The notes under the pieces are model-generated. The model worked only from the letters and a program-made list of their open reading frames with translations. It did no database searches and was not told the origin of the DNA. The translations under genes were made by a program, and so were the position numbers. Shown in pieces: positions 17,010 to 27,442 of a stretch of 64,000 nt of DNA. The stretch's first letter is position 1; the number at the start of each line of letters is the position of its first letter. The stretch lies in contig NZ_CP004021.1 in the NCBI RefSeq assembly GCF_001021085.1, forward strand, positions 1,014,001 through 1,078,000, in the 5' to 3' direction. This DNA comes from Candidatus Liberibacter africanus PTSAPSY (GTDB lineage: Bacteria; Pseudomonadota; Alphaproteobacteria; Rhizobiales; Rhizobiaceae).

Positions 17010-18674
17010 ATGAATAACTGTGATATTTATAATGATATAGATGTCTTGGAATATGATATTGTTATTATAGGTGCTGGTCCAGCAGGATTATCAGCAGCGA
17101 TTCGTTGTAAGCAAATCAATCCTCATTTATCTGTTGTGATTTTAGAAAAATCTGCAGACGTAGGAGATCATGTTCTTTCAGGTGCGATTATTGATCCCAT
17201 TGGCATAGATACTTTATTACCAGGTTGGCGTGAAGAAAAAACACATCCATTTAATACTATTGTAAAAAAAGATCTTTATTGCTTTTTAAATTCGCGTAGA
17301 TCAATACAGATACCACATTTTTGTTTTCCATCTTTTATGAATAATAAGGGAAATTATATTGTTTCTTTAGGACGAGTGTGTAGATGGTTGAAGAATAAAG
17401 CCGAGGAACTAGGTGTAGAAATCTATTGCGGTTTTACAGCTACTGATTTTTTTTATGGAGAAAAAGAAGAAGTTCGTGGTGTTTTTACAGGTGATAAGGG
17501 TAAAAATTATGATGGAACACCAGGAAAAAACTATGTTCCTCCTATGTTGTTGTTAAGTAAATATGTTTTAATAGGAGAAGGAGCGTGTGGATCTCTCACT
17601 CGAAAACTGTTAGAACGATATTCCTTGATGGATGGACGCCAACCACAAAAATTTGGTCTTGGCGTTAAGGAATTATGGAAAATTCAATCTCGACATTATA
17701 CAAAAGGTCTTGTTCTTCATACTGTTGGTTGGCCACTTGACAATAGTAATTCTGGAGGAGGATTTATTTATCACTTTGATGATAACTTAGTGTCGGTGGG
17801 CTTTGTTTTACATCTTGATTATCGCAATCCTTGGATATCAATTTATGAAGAATTACAGCGCTTTAAAACACATCCAGCTATCAGAACAATATTTGAAGAA
17901 GGAGAACGTTTAGAATATGGGGCGCGTGTTATTAGTGAAGGAGGGTGGCAGTCAGTTCCAAAGCTTTCTTTTCCAGGAGGAAGTTTGATTGGTTGTGCAG
18001 CAGGATTTGTTAATCTTCTTCGCATTAAAGGATCGCATAATGCTATCCTTTCTGGAATTTTAGCGGCAGAAAAAGTCGTCCAGCGCTTATCCAGCGATTG
18101 CAAAAATGATGATCCTATAGAAATTGAAAATTCTTGGCGTCAAACGTACATTGGTAAAGATTTATGGATTACAAGAAATGTTAAGCCCTTTTTATCACGT
18201 TTTGGAACAGTAATCGGATTTTCGTTAGGATTGATAGATGTATGTATTCAAAAATTTTTAGGTTTTTCTTTTTTTGGTACCTTAAAACATTCTAGAATAG
18301 ATTATGCTTCTTTGGAACCTGCTGCTAAATATAAGAAGATTGACTATCCTAAACCTGATGGAAAATTGACTTTTGATATTATGTCATCTCTTTTTTTAGC
18401 AAAAATAAAATATGTAAAGGGACAACCTACGCATCTTTTTATCAAAGATAAAAATTTACAAAAAAATTCAGAATTGAAAGTTTATTCTGGTCCTTCCATG
18501 AGATATTGTCCAGCTAGGGTATATGAATGGCACCAAAACAATGGTGAAAATAATTATATTATACATTCACATAATTGTATTCATTGTAAGGCATGTGTGA
18601 TTAAAGATCCTAATCAGAATATTGAATGGAATCCTCCTCAAGGAGGTGATGGTCCATACTATTTGGATATGTAG
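17010..18674 (+). CDS. Electron transfer flavoprotein-ubiquinone oxidoreductase
   Basis: ETF-QO passes electrons from reduced electron-transfer flavoprotein to ubiquinone at the inner membrane. The 554-residue protein opens with an FAD fold (YDIVIIGAGPAGLSAAIR, about residues 15-32), has GEGACGSLTRKLL and GLGVKELWKI in the middle, and ends with the ferredoxin-like part: CPARVYEW near residue 505 and HNCIHCKACVIKDP near 525, giving the four Cys of one [4Fe-4S] cluster, then IEWNPPQGGDGPYY. RBS AGGAAAGAG precedes the ATG. The ETF subunits are not in this window. Confidence 0.96.
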   Translation: MNNCDIYNDIDVLEYDIVIIGAGPAGLSAAIRCKQINPHLSVVILEKSADVGDHVLSGAIIDPIGIDTLLPGWREEKTHPFNTIVKKDLYCFLNSRRSIQIPHFCFPSFMNNKGNYIVSLGRVCRWLKNKAEELGVEIYCGFTATDFFYGEKEEVRGVFTGDKGKNYDGTPGKNYVPPMLLLSKYVLIGEGACGSLTRKLLERYSLMDGRQPQKFGLGVKELWKIQSRHYTKGLVLHTVGWPLDNSNSGGGFIYHFDDNLVSVGFVLHLDYRNPWISIYEELQRFKTHPAIRTIFEEGERLEYGARVISEGGWQSVPKLSFPGGSLIGCAAGFVNLLRIKGSHNAILSGILAAEKVVQRLSSDCKNDDPIEIENSWRQTYIGKDLWITRNVKPFLSRFGTVIGFSLGLIDVCIQKFLGFSFFGTLKHSRIDYASLEPAAKYKKIDYPKPDGKLTFDIMSSLFLAKIKYVKGQPTHLFIKDKNLQKNSELKVYSGPSMRYCPARVYEWHQNNGENNYIIHSHNCIHCKACVIKDPNQNIEWNPPQGGDGPYYLDM

Positions 18675-18850
18675 ATTATCGTATTTTTTCTTTTTAGGAT
18701 TTACGGATGCAAGAATGTATTATCTTCAATAAAAGAAAATAATATTTCTTTCCCGGATATTTTTATGACCGATCAATTATTATAGTTCGCATATTATGTG
18801 TTTAAAAAAATCATTGACAAATAACTACTTTTTGAAATACATCGGAAGTT

Positions 18851-19315
18851 ATGCAGTCTCTATATATACCTTTTATGCGTCTTCCACATGCGAATGGCAT
18901 TCCTCTTCCGGAATATAAAACAATCGGATCTTCAGGTATGGATCTGTTTGCAGCTTTGCCAGAAAGTAAACCGGTTAATTTAAGTCCAGGAATGCGTTCT
19001 TTGATTCCTGGAGGATATGTTGTTGCAATACCTCATGGTTATGAAGGACAAATAAGATCTCGTTCTGGATTGGCATTAAATTATGGTATTTCATGCTTGA
19101 ATTCTCCAGGAACAATTGATAGCGATTATCGCGGTGAAATTAAGATATTATTGATTAATCTTGGTCAAGAAAATTTTTTGATTACTAGAGGTATGCGTAT
19201 TGCTCAATTAGTTATAGCAAGTTCTATTCGTGTCCATGCTGATCTTGTATCAGAAATTCCTATAGAAGAAAACGAAAGAAATAATAATGGCTTTGGTTCG
19301 ACAGGACTTTATTAG
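18851..19315 (+). CDS. dut: Deoxyuridine 5'-triphosphate nucleotidohydrolase
   Basis: The trimeric dUTPase hydrolyses dUTP to dUMP, protecting DNA from uracil. All five motifs are visible in 154 residues: GSSGMDLFA (1), RSRSGLA (2), NSPGTIDSDYRGEI (3), RGMRIAQLVIA (4) and NNNGFGSTG (5). The start at 18851 gives a normal length. The last third of the gene together with downstream DNA is duplicated in tandem just after the stop. The gene itself is intact. Confidence 0.97.
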   Translation: MQSLYIPFMRLPHANGIPLPEYKTIGSSGMDLFAALPESKPVNLSPGMRSLIPGGYVVAIPHGYEGQIRSRSGLALNYGISCLNSPGTIDSDYRGEIKILLINLGQENFLITRGMRIAQLVIASSIRVHADLVSEIPIEENERNNNGFGSTGLY

Positions 19316-19540
19316 AATATTTTTACTATTGAGTATGATCTTATCAATTGTCCTTTTATTGGCATTTAGATAGAAAAAATATCTGCTCCATGCTGATCTT
19401 GTATTAGAAATTCCTATAGAAGAAAACGAAAGAAATAATAATGGCTTTGGTTCGATAGGACTTTATTAGAATATTTTTACTATTGAATATGATCTCATCA
19501 ATTGTCCTTTTATTGGCATTTAGATAGAAAAAATATCTGC
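19234..19540. repeat. 154-bp tandem duplication of the dut 3' end
   Basis: Bases 19234-19387 and 19388-19540 are near-identical copies in direct orientation. The first copy holds the last 27 codons and stop of dut plus 72 bases beyond. The second copy is downstream of the stop and cannot be translated as dut. I count four differences (TATCAG/TATTAG, TTCGACAG/TTCGATAG, TTGAGTA/TTGAATA, ATCTTAT/ATCTCAT), all transitions; two of them would change residues (Ser to Leu and motif-5 Thr to Ile). This is recent relative to the age of the gene. Confidence 0.95.
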
Positions 19541-19567
19541 GAATGGTGTAAATTAATAAAAGACAGG

Positions 19568-21056
19568 CTATTGCTTTGGTATCGAAAATTGGTTAGATCT
19601 ACGATAAGCAATTGCTTCTGCAATATGCACTTTTTTAATTTCTTCTGATGAATCTAGATCTGCGATTGTTCGGGCTATTTTTAGTATTTTATGATATCCA
19701 CGTGCTGAAAATAGCATTTTTTCAGCATATTGGTATCAATACAGAAGAACAAGTAGCATTATATTTTAATGAAGATCCGATTTTTTCTAGCCTATTTTTT
19801 TGTATTTCCCTTGCTAGAAGAACGCGAGAAGTTATTTCTTCGCTTGTTTCAGATTGCTGTGTTGCAAATAGATCGGATGCAGGTACAGCAGGTACAGCTA
19901 TGCGTATATCTATTCGATCCATTAAAGGGCCAGAAATACGTGCCTGATATTCAATTGCACACCGTGGACCTCTTATACAAACATCTTCATCTTTATTAGA
20001 CATGCCACACCGACAAGGATTCATCGCTGCTATTAATTGAATGCGAGAAGGATACGTTATTTTTCGATTAGCTCGAGCAATAACACATTCGCCGGTTTCC
20101 AGAGGTTGACGTAAAGCATTAAGTGTATGAGGTGAGAATTCAGGAAATTCATCTAAAAATAGCACGCCATTATGCGCTAAAGAAGCTTCTCCTGGTAATA
20201 CTTGCGTGCCTCCACCTATCAATGATGGTATAGTAGCAGAATGATGTGGAGAGCGAAATGGTCTATCTTGTACAAAAGAATATTCATAAGATGTTTGGCC
20301 AAACATTGAGTAAATCATTGATACTTCTATCGATTCTTCTAAAGATAAAGGGGGAAGTATTGATGGTAAACAAGAAGCAAGCATAGACTTACCTGAGCCA
20401 GGTGGTCCTATCATTAATAAATTATGTCCTCCAGCTGCTGCTATTTCAAGAGCACGTTTGACGCCTTTTTGTCCTTTTATATCTGCAAAATTTGGAAGAT
20501 TACCGCGTTTTTTATATATAGATTTGATAGGTCGAGGGATAATTTTTTTGTTATTCAAGTGATTTATTAGCTCTAAAATATTAGAGGGTGCTATAATTTG
20601 CAGGCTGTCTGATGCCCACGCAGCTTCAGATCCACAAGATTGAGGACATATTAAATCTTTTTTAATATTTTTTGCGCAAATAGCTGCAGATAGTGATCCA
20701 TTAATTTTAGCTAATGATCCATCAAGATTTATTTCTCCTATTGCTAAATATTTTGATAATGATTCACTACTAATTGCTTGGATAGATGCCATTAACGCAA
20801 GAATAATAGGGAGGTCATAATGAGATCCTTCTTTAGGCAAATCAGCTGTTGATAAATTGATGGTAACCCGTTTACTAGGAAGAGCAAGCCCGCATGAATA
20901 AAGTGCAGATTGAATTCTTTCTCGGCTCTCTATAACAGCTTTATCTGCTAATCCAACTATCTGCACTCCAACTCTTCCTGGAGATACCATTACCTGAACT
21001 TCGACAGGGATTCCCTGTATACCTTGAAACGCAATCGTAGAAATTCTCGAAATCAT
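19568..21056 (-). pseudogene. comM: YifB/ComM Mg-chelatase-like AAA+ ATPase, broken near the C-terminus
   Basis: ComM is a hexameric helicase helping branch migration in natural transformation. The N-terminal domain (GIQGIPVEVQVMVSPG) and the AAA+ core are intact: Walker A LLMIGPPGSGKSMLAS, Walker B GVLFLDEFPEF, LIAAMNPCRCG and RISGPLMDRIDI. After about residue 420 the frame runs into unrelated residues and stops at 19722. The conserved C-terminal helices (EKMLFSARGYHKILKIART and HIAEAIAYRR) lie in another frame, 19726 to 19568. Roughly 10-15 residues expected between the two parts are also missing, so a small deletion plus frameshift is likely. The 444-residue product may retain ATPase activity but lacks its sensor/C-terminal helices. 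Confidence 0.85.
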
Positions 21057-21357
21057 ATTTCAAACTTTAAAAACTAATCTTAAAATAAAAAAAAATATTT
21101 ATACGACCATGTATATTATTAAAAATTAGTCTATAGCAAGTATCAATTTATGCCATATGAAAAAGATAAGTGAAAATTTTTAATTTTCAAAGATTAAGAT
21201 ATCTAAAAAAATACAGTGTTTAACAAGCGAAAAATTATTTTCTATTTCAATAGAAATTATTTTAATGAGTATACAAAATCACTATCAACGACAAAGTATC
21301 ACATCATCAACGACAAATTATCACAGCTATGGCATTAATTGATTGCTTAGTATCTTT
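21057..21357. other. Intergenic gap with short direct repeat
   Basis: The 301 bases between the large coiled-coil gene and comM hold no gene. A 20-bp direct repeat occurs twice near 21284-21325: ATCAACGACAAAGTATCACA and ATCAACGACAAATTATCACA, separated by two bases. No hairpin with a T-run is obvious. Confidence 0.4.
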
Positions 21358-24300
21358 TTATAAAGTTCTCCCAGATGCGTGTACAAGCATTATATAGGCT
21401 TTTCCATAATTTGACATGATATGTTCTTGTACCATAGAAGGATCAACATTTGATTCAGCGTTTTCAGAAAGCATTTCTTCAAAGTCTGAGATATAGCGAT
21501 CAACATCATTCCTAAACTTCGAATCAATTTTGTATTGTTCTTGAAGATTTATAAATACTTTTTGCCCCTTTATTGTATATAGGCGTTGGCTTAAGATGTC
21601 ATCTTTTCCTTCTGTATAAGACTTCCACGAATAAACAAAAGCATCATAATCAATAAAGTTAGATATCTCTTCTACAAGAGAATCTATAGAGGATAGTGAT
21701 TTTTTGTTTTGAAAACTCATCGATGAAGAATTATCATTTTTACTATTGATAGAAGAATTTAAAATACCGTTAAACCATTTTTTTATTAAATGACTATTGT
21801 TTATTTTGTTATCTGATTTTGTCGTATTGCTTTGATCATCATTATGCAATTTTTTGCTATAAGAAGTAGTAGTATTTGCTGCCGAATCGATGACTAATTT
21901 TTGAAAATCTTTTAATGCACTAACTTGTTCTTCAAGAGCACTGCGTATTACATCAGCGCTTTCTTTTGCTTCTTGCGCTAAAGACACATAATCACGTTTT
22001 AAAACATTCTTAGAATTGTTTAAATTTTCAGCTATTTTATTTGAAGTCAAAGCAATATCATCACTTGTTTTAGATAATTTTTTAGTAAACAAATCTATTT
22101 TATTATTGAGAGAATTCAAAAATTCTTGCGTGGATTGACCTGTTTTTTCCTGCATTTTCAAGAAAATCTCTTCAATATTAGGTATAGCAGAACGTATTTT
22201 TTCAATCATATTACTTGATAAACCATGCGACTTTTCTTCTATCTTCATAAAATCTCGGTCAAGAGTTTTAACCGTTTTATTCCCAATATCAGCCAAATCA
22301 TTATTGATTAGTTGTATCGTATTACGACTACGTTTTTCTACGTCAGAGAGGGTTCCATCTATTTTGACAAAAGAGGCTTTAACATTATCCGCCACATTTT
22401 TAACAACTTTTCCTGAAATAAAATCAGCTTGTTGGACAACCTCTTTAATATCTCCTAAAAGAGAATTAACAAATTTTTGAGCTTCACGAGATTTGTTAAT
22501 CAATTGATTGGTCAATTCTGCTAAGTTGTTTGCACCGTTGTCTAGATTAAATCCTGTTTCGGATTGCGCTTTTACTAGTGAATGATGAGTTTTGATGATA
22601 ATTTGAGAATTTCTATCGAATTTATTTACGAGTTCAGACATTTGCAATAAAGCGTTTGTGGATATTTCATTGAGATCTTTGATTTTTTTCTCAAATAATT
22701 TCGATGATTCCAAAAGGACATTATTGATTTGTCCTGTCGTTTCCGTAATGCGATTAGTCGTTTGGTACAAGCGCTCATCTACTTTATGCAGAGAATTTGT
22801 TGCGTCATGGATTATTGTTGTTATATCTCGACTACTATGAGCAATACGACCAGTTATATTTTCAACGTCACTGATCAATAATTTTTCAAGATCTTTCAAC
22901 GCATTGGCAGCATTATATATTTGCTTATCTATAATATTGACAATAGTATTTCCTTCTTTATGAAAGGCACCAGAAATAGAATTTGATATTTCATTGGAGC
23001 ATTTCGAAAGGATATTATCAAGAATATTAGAACGTTCTTCAAAAGATAATAACATGGAATGATTGTTTTTATCAAAAAGGCTTTCCATATTTTTCATGTT
23101 TGATTCAAAATAATGGATATATTCTTTAAACTGTTTAAACACAGTAGATTCATGATTTTTTAATGAACGGTCTAGATTGGAAAGAACTTCTCTTACTTCA
23201 TCTACTCTTTTCTCTATTAAAGAACGAGAATCATTGGTATGAGAAGAAATTGTATTATCAACTTCAAGGATGCTCTTAGATATACCGTCGCTGAAAACAT
23301 CTAAACTAGAACGGAACTTCTCTTCTCTTTTTTCTAATAACTGGCTCGTTTCAACAAATTTTTCTGAAATATCATGGATTTCTCTACTTATACGAGAAGT
23401 ATTATCTATTATTTCACCAGTTACAATATCACTATCTCGCAATAATTGTTGCGAAATTTCTTGTGTTCTCTGAGATATTCTTTGCTCTGAATTTTCCATT
23501 GCCTTAGATATTTCGTCGATAAAGAACATAATTTTCTCTCCGAAGAAATTTCTGCACTTCTGGATTTTTTTGTCTACAGAATCTAGAGACACTTCTAATT
23601 GTCCAGAAATATCGGTTGTAGATTGAGACATATTACCAACAACCGCAACTAATTCTTGAGTAAGAGCATGGATATTGTTTGATAAATCTTTGAAAGAAGA
23701 AGAAGAAGTATCGACAGCTTGAGACAAAGAATTCTCTTGTTCTTTTAATTTGTTTTCTAACTCATCAGTTTTCTGAGCAACCGCAATAGATAAGCAAGAT
23801 GCTTTATCATCAAGAATTCGGACGAGCTCATCTGATTTTTCTTGTAACAACTTATCAAATTTCTGATGACAACGAAGTAAGGTGATGTTCACTGAATTAT
23901 TACTACAGTTTAGCAAAGACTCAATACGTGAGGAATTTTCTTCTAAAAGATCTTGAATAAATTTTGATGCAGATCCAACAGTACTATCTATTTTACTTTC
24001 GTTACCCGTAAGGGTTTGTTTTAAGGTATTAATGTGATCAGAAAGTTTTTTATCTAAAGTTTGATTGTTCTCATCGTAAGATAATAAGATATTTCCCATA
24101 CACTCTTTAAATGTTTTTGCAACTCGCACATCAGCATCGGAAATTTTTTCTAACATAACTTGAGAATGATTCTCTAAAGCAACTCCAATATCCCCTTGGA
24201 TTTTAGTGAGAGAATTAGCTACATCTACTGCTTTAGCATAGGCTATATCCGTTAGTTTTTCGATATCTTGAGAAATTTTCTCAATTAAAAAATGAGATTT

Positions 24301-26862
24301 ACTTACAAGATTATTCTCAAATTTTGATTGATTATCTGATAAGGCAGTGATGAAACTATTATTATGCCGATTAAAACTATTGCATAGTAATTCTTGCGCT
24401 TGTTCAAGAGAGGAAAGAATCTTACTAGAATTTCTTACAAGATCGCTTCCTAATTCTTTGCATGTTTTTTCTAATGTCATCGATATAGTTTTAACATCAT
24501 CGATTGAATCATTCATTGTATTGTTAACTATTGATAATCCTGACTCAATATTTGCACTACCACTATTTAACAATTCTTCTATACATTGTGCATTATGAGA
24601 AAATACACCATCAATATGTTCGGTAGATCTTTGTAGAATATCGTTTACATGATCGCTTTTACTGCTAAATGTATCATTGAAAGATGCAAGATGTTTTTGG
24701 AAAATCGTTTCAAGTTTGTTGTTACTATTATTATAAGAGAATACAATTTTTTCAGAGCTTTCATCAAAGCGACTTACTAATTGCGTTTCAGCATTTTTTA
24801 TTTGATTAACAACATCAGAAACATGGTTTTCAAGGCTATCATCAAGATGTTTTTGATTTTCTGATAACGCTGCGACTAAAACCATTATTCTATCATAGAC
24901 ACTGTCTGTTAGCTTTTTAATATTATTGGACATTGAATCGACAATAGATTGCGGACGACCTGCAAGAGTTTCTTCAAATTGCAACTGCGCGCGTGCGATA
25001 GAATTGGAAAAAAACTGTTCTTTATCAGCAATAACATTGCTTACCTTTTGATACGAAGAATCAAATGAAGAGCAGAGTTCTTCTGATTTTTTTGCAATAT
25101 CGGAATCAAATTTTTGACGTCTTTCTTCGAGCATATCTTTGAGATTATCGATATTGATTTTTAGAGTATTGTTCAATTGTTCTGTATTTCTATCTGTGAT
25201 CTGAGTGATATTATTTTGCTTTTTAGATAGAATATCTTCAAGAAGTAGGGCCTTCTTTTCTAAATTAGAATCAATAGTTTGTATGTTAGAAAGAAAAATA
25301 TCTCTCATGCTAGAATGTGAATTTTGAAAACATCCATGAAGCTTATCTACATTATTTTCTAAGTTTGTTTTAATTTCATGGAAATTATTTTTGAAAAACA
25401 AACTAAATTCATTAATTTGTTTATCAAATGTTTCAATAGTTTCTTCAAGAAACGATTTCATTACATTAGCTATTGCATTCTTACGGTTTTCCACTTCATG
25501 CAACGCTGTATCTGTAGTAGAAATAAGTTTATTGCGAAAAACATCTTCTTTTTCTTGAAAGAACACGCGCATATCCCGCAACATACCATCTAAAACAGCA
25601 TTCATAGAAATTTGTTTTTCTGAAAAGAAGTTTGAAATTTCACAGATATGTGATGTAAACGACTGCATTAACTGAATCGATTGTTCTTTGAGTGTAATGT
25701 TTACTTTATCTGTATTATTTTCTACCATTGACGCATAACCATTCAACTGTCTAGATAGGTTATTACTCGAATTATCAAGTGTATTAGAAAGATATTTTAT
25801 ACGACTATCAAATTCTTCGGTAACGATAATAGATGTTGAATGAAGAACTTCCAATAATTGGTCTATTTTCGAAGAAATTATTTCTGCTGATTCTTGAACC
25901 ACTTGGTTTGTTTTTTCAGTCATTTTTACTATGCGCGTGTCTACAGTGGACTTAAATGAATCTGTAGCTCTTGATAGATGAAAAGAAATTTCTTCACATG
26001 TCAGTGATAGTTCATCTTTTAGAGATTCATGCACTTCAGAAATAGAACTACGAAGTTCCATTCCATGACTAACGATTGCTTCACGTTCTTCTTTGAGTTT
26101 TTGGGTTATGCTATTAATCCGACCTTCGTTTTTTACATAAATGTTTTCAAGAACCTCTACTTCAGAACGGACATTTTTTTCTAATTCAGATGCGCGTGAA
26201 ATAGTACGTTCTATTCCCTCTGTCATCAATGAAATTTCTCTACTTACAGCATTACCGATCGACTTTATTCTTTCAGAAGAGTATTCTTCTGGATCTATTA
26301 AACGTAACGCAACCTCAGCTATTGATTGAGAAGCATCGTGCATATCTCGTGCACGAGATATCATTATAAAAAAAGAAAAAAAGAGCGAAATAGGTACAAC
26401 ACTTGCTATGATAAACAAGGTTATTGCTTCTGGTTGCATAGCAAATGCATAAAATGAATTTGCAGTTGAATTTGCGTAAAATTTAATTACAAAACCTACC
26501 TCGCATGCAAACCAGATTAAAGAGGATATAAATGCATTGCGGAGTGCTATGTTGAAGGAATTTTTGCCAATATTTTGCAATATGCGTGTAATAGTTCCGC
26601 TGTTTAAATCATTGGCAGGATGGAATCCTGGATAATAACTTTTATTCTTTGTCTGTTTGAAATTTTGTGCATTTCCATCTTCCACAGTATCAGAGGTGGG
26701 ATCGCTGTTGTCGACAGTAAGACAATCCTTTTTTCTATTACTTTTATTTGTGCTTTTAGAATGGGAGTAATTTTTATCTTTGTTTGTATCTGGCGTTGGT
26801 AGCTCTTCAAGATCTTTAAGTGATTCTCTATAAGCTGACTTATTTTGTTTGTTATTGCTCAT
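21358..26862 (-). CDS. Giant membrane-anchored coiled-coil protein, Growth Pole Ring (GPR) type
   Basis: The product has 1834 residues from ATG at 26862 (RBS AAAGGTG; a GTG two codons upstream is less likely). Order: charged, Ser/Asn-rich N-terminus (1-85); two membrane helices (about 110-130 and 146-170); then about 1500 residues of heptad-type coiled coil rich in Ser, Asn, Lys and Glu with many related segments of apolipoprotein-like type; a low-complexity linker near 1680-1720; and a conserved C-terminal domain of about 110 residues (VEEISNFIDYDAFVYSWKSY, RLYTIKGQKVF, VDRYISDFEEML, KAYIMLVHASG). This arrangement matches the rhizobial family that includes the Agrobacterium Growth Pole Ring protein (about 2100 residues), a polar-growth organiser. 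It is the longest gene here and remains intact in a shrinking genome. Confidence 0.85.
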   Translation of the reverse strand: MSNNKQNKSAYRESLKDLEELPTPDTNKDKNYSHSKSTNKSNRKKDCLTVDNSDPTSDTVEDGNAQNFKQTKNKSYYPGFHPANDLNSGTITRILQNIGKNSFNIALRNAFISSLIWFACEVGFVIKFYANSTANSFYAFAMQPEAITLFIIASVVPISLFFSFFIMISRARDMHDASQSIAEVALRLIDPEEYSSERIKSIGNAVSREISLMTEGIERTISRASELEKNVRSEVEVLENIYVKNEGRINSITQKLKEEREAIVSHGMELRSSISEVHESLKDELSLTCEEISFHLSRATDSFKSTVDTRIVKMTEKTNQVVQESAEIISSKIDQLLEVLHSTSIIVTEEFDSRIKYLSNTLDNSSNNLSRQLNGYASMVENNTDKVNITLKEQSIQLMQSFTSHICEISNFFSEKQISMNAVLDGMLRDMRVFFQEKEDVFRNKLISTTDTALHEVENRKNAIANVMKSFLEETIETFDKQINEFSLFFKNNFHEIKTNLENNVDKLHGCFQNSHSSMRDIFLSNIQTIDSNLEKKALLLEDILSKKQNNITQITDRNTEQLNNTLKINIDNLKDMLEERRQKFDSDIAKKSEELCSSFDSSYQKVSNVIADKEQFFSNSIARAQLQFEETLAGRPQSIVDSMSNNIKKLTDSVYDRIMVLVAALSENQKHLDDSLENHVSDVVNQIKNAETQLVSRFDESSEKIVFSYNNSNNKLETIFQKHLASFNDTFSSKSDHVNDILQRSTEHIDGVFSHNAQCIEELLNSGSANIESGLSIVNNTMNDSIDDVKTISMTLEKTCKELGSDLVRNSSKILSSLEQAQELLCNSFNRHNNSFITALSDNQSKFENNLVSKSHFLIEKISQDIEKLTDIAYAKAVDVANSLTKIQGDIGVALENHSQVMLEKISDADVRVAKTFKECMGNILLSYDENNQTLDKKLSDHINTLKQTLTGNESKIDSTVGSASKFIQDLLEENSSRIESLLNCSNNSVNITLLRCHQKFDKLLQEKSDELVRILDDKASCLSIAVAQKTDELENKLKEQENSLSQAVDTSSSSFKDLSNNIHALTQELVAVVGNMSQSTTDISGQLEVSLDSVDKKIQKCRNFFGEKIMFFIDEISKAMENSEQRISQRTQEISQQLLRDSDIVTGEIIDNTSRISREIHDISEKFVETSQLLEKREEKFRSSLDVFSDGISKSILEVDNTISSHTNDSRSLIEKRVDEVREVLSNLDRSLKNHESTVFKQFKEYIHYFESNMKNMESLFDKNNHSMLLSFEERSNILDNILSKCSNEISNSISGAFHKEGNTIVNIIDKQIYNAANALKDLEKLLISDVENITGRIAHSSRDITTIIHDATNSLHKVDERLYQTTNRITETTGQINNVLLESSKLFEKKIKDLNEISTNALLQMSELVNKFDRNSQIIIKTHHSLVKAQSETGFNLDNGANNLAELTNQLINKSREAQKFVNSLLGDIKEVVQQADFISGKVVKNVADNVKASFVKIDGTLSDVEKRSRNTIQLINNDLADIGNKTVKTLDRDFMKIEEKSHGLSSNMIEKIRSAIPNIEEIFLKMQEKTGQSTQEFLNSLNNKIDLFTKKLSKTSDDIALTSNKIAENLNNSKNVLKRDYVSLAQEAKESADVIRSALEEQVSALKDFQKLVIDSAANTTTSYSKKLHNDDQSNTTKSDNKINNSHLIKKWFNGILNSSINSKNDNSSSMSFQNKKSLSSIDSLVEEISNFIDYDAFVYSWKSYTEGKDDILSQRLYTIKGQKVFINLQEQYKIDSKFRNDVDRYISDFEEMLSENAESNVDPSMVQEHIMSNYGKAYIMLVHASGRTL

Positions 26863-27442
26863 ATACACACCTTTAGATTATTAAACTTCCAGACTTCTCA
26901 AATAAATTTGAATATTAATCTCTGAATATTATTGATAAAAATCAATTAAATGCGATAAAAAATCCCAATAAACCGACAAATCGAAAGACTCCTATGAAAA
27001 ATAACTCTTTCGACAAACGATATCCTTTTCTAGGATGAAAGAGAAATATTTACCTTATAGATTAATCATCATCATCAAACCTCTACACGTACTTTCAATA
27101 AAAAAATATTCACTGAATAAGTGTATATATTTAAAATCATGATGTATACAATAATGATATCTTTATGCACAGATGCTATTCACTAACAGTGAAAAAATAT
27201 CGATCAAAAATCAGATCGGTAAAATATGATGAATAAAAAAATTTGCACCTATAAATGCAACTAGTGGATTTTTACATCCATTTTATATTTCGCCTTCTTT
27301 TTTTTCCATACTCTTGAATACTATCTATTTGTCAGTGATAGATATTTTGCACTGCTAATGATTGCGAATATTATGTAGATTCCCTCTCATAAAACAGAGG
27401 ATTGGAAGGAAATTTTCTGTCAAAATATAATAGATATTTATG
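26863..27442. other. Intergenic region
   Basis: About 580 AT-rich bases between queC and the large coiled-coil gene, both leftward. I see no coding similarity, no tRNA and no long repeat. A short CCTCT/AGAGG inverted pair occurs near 27382-27400. The promoter of the coiled-coil gene should be here. Confidence 0.4.

Noticed and set aside
21358..26862. Surface adhesin or autotransporter identity for the giant coiled-coil protein
   Set aside because: It has two inner-membrane helices near the N-terminus and no Sec-cleavage site, YadA-type anchor or beta-barrel at the C-terminus.
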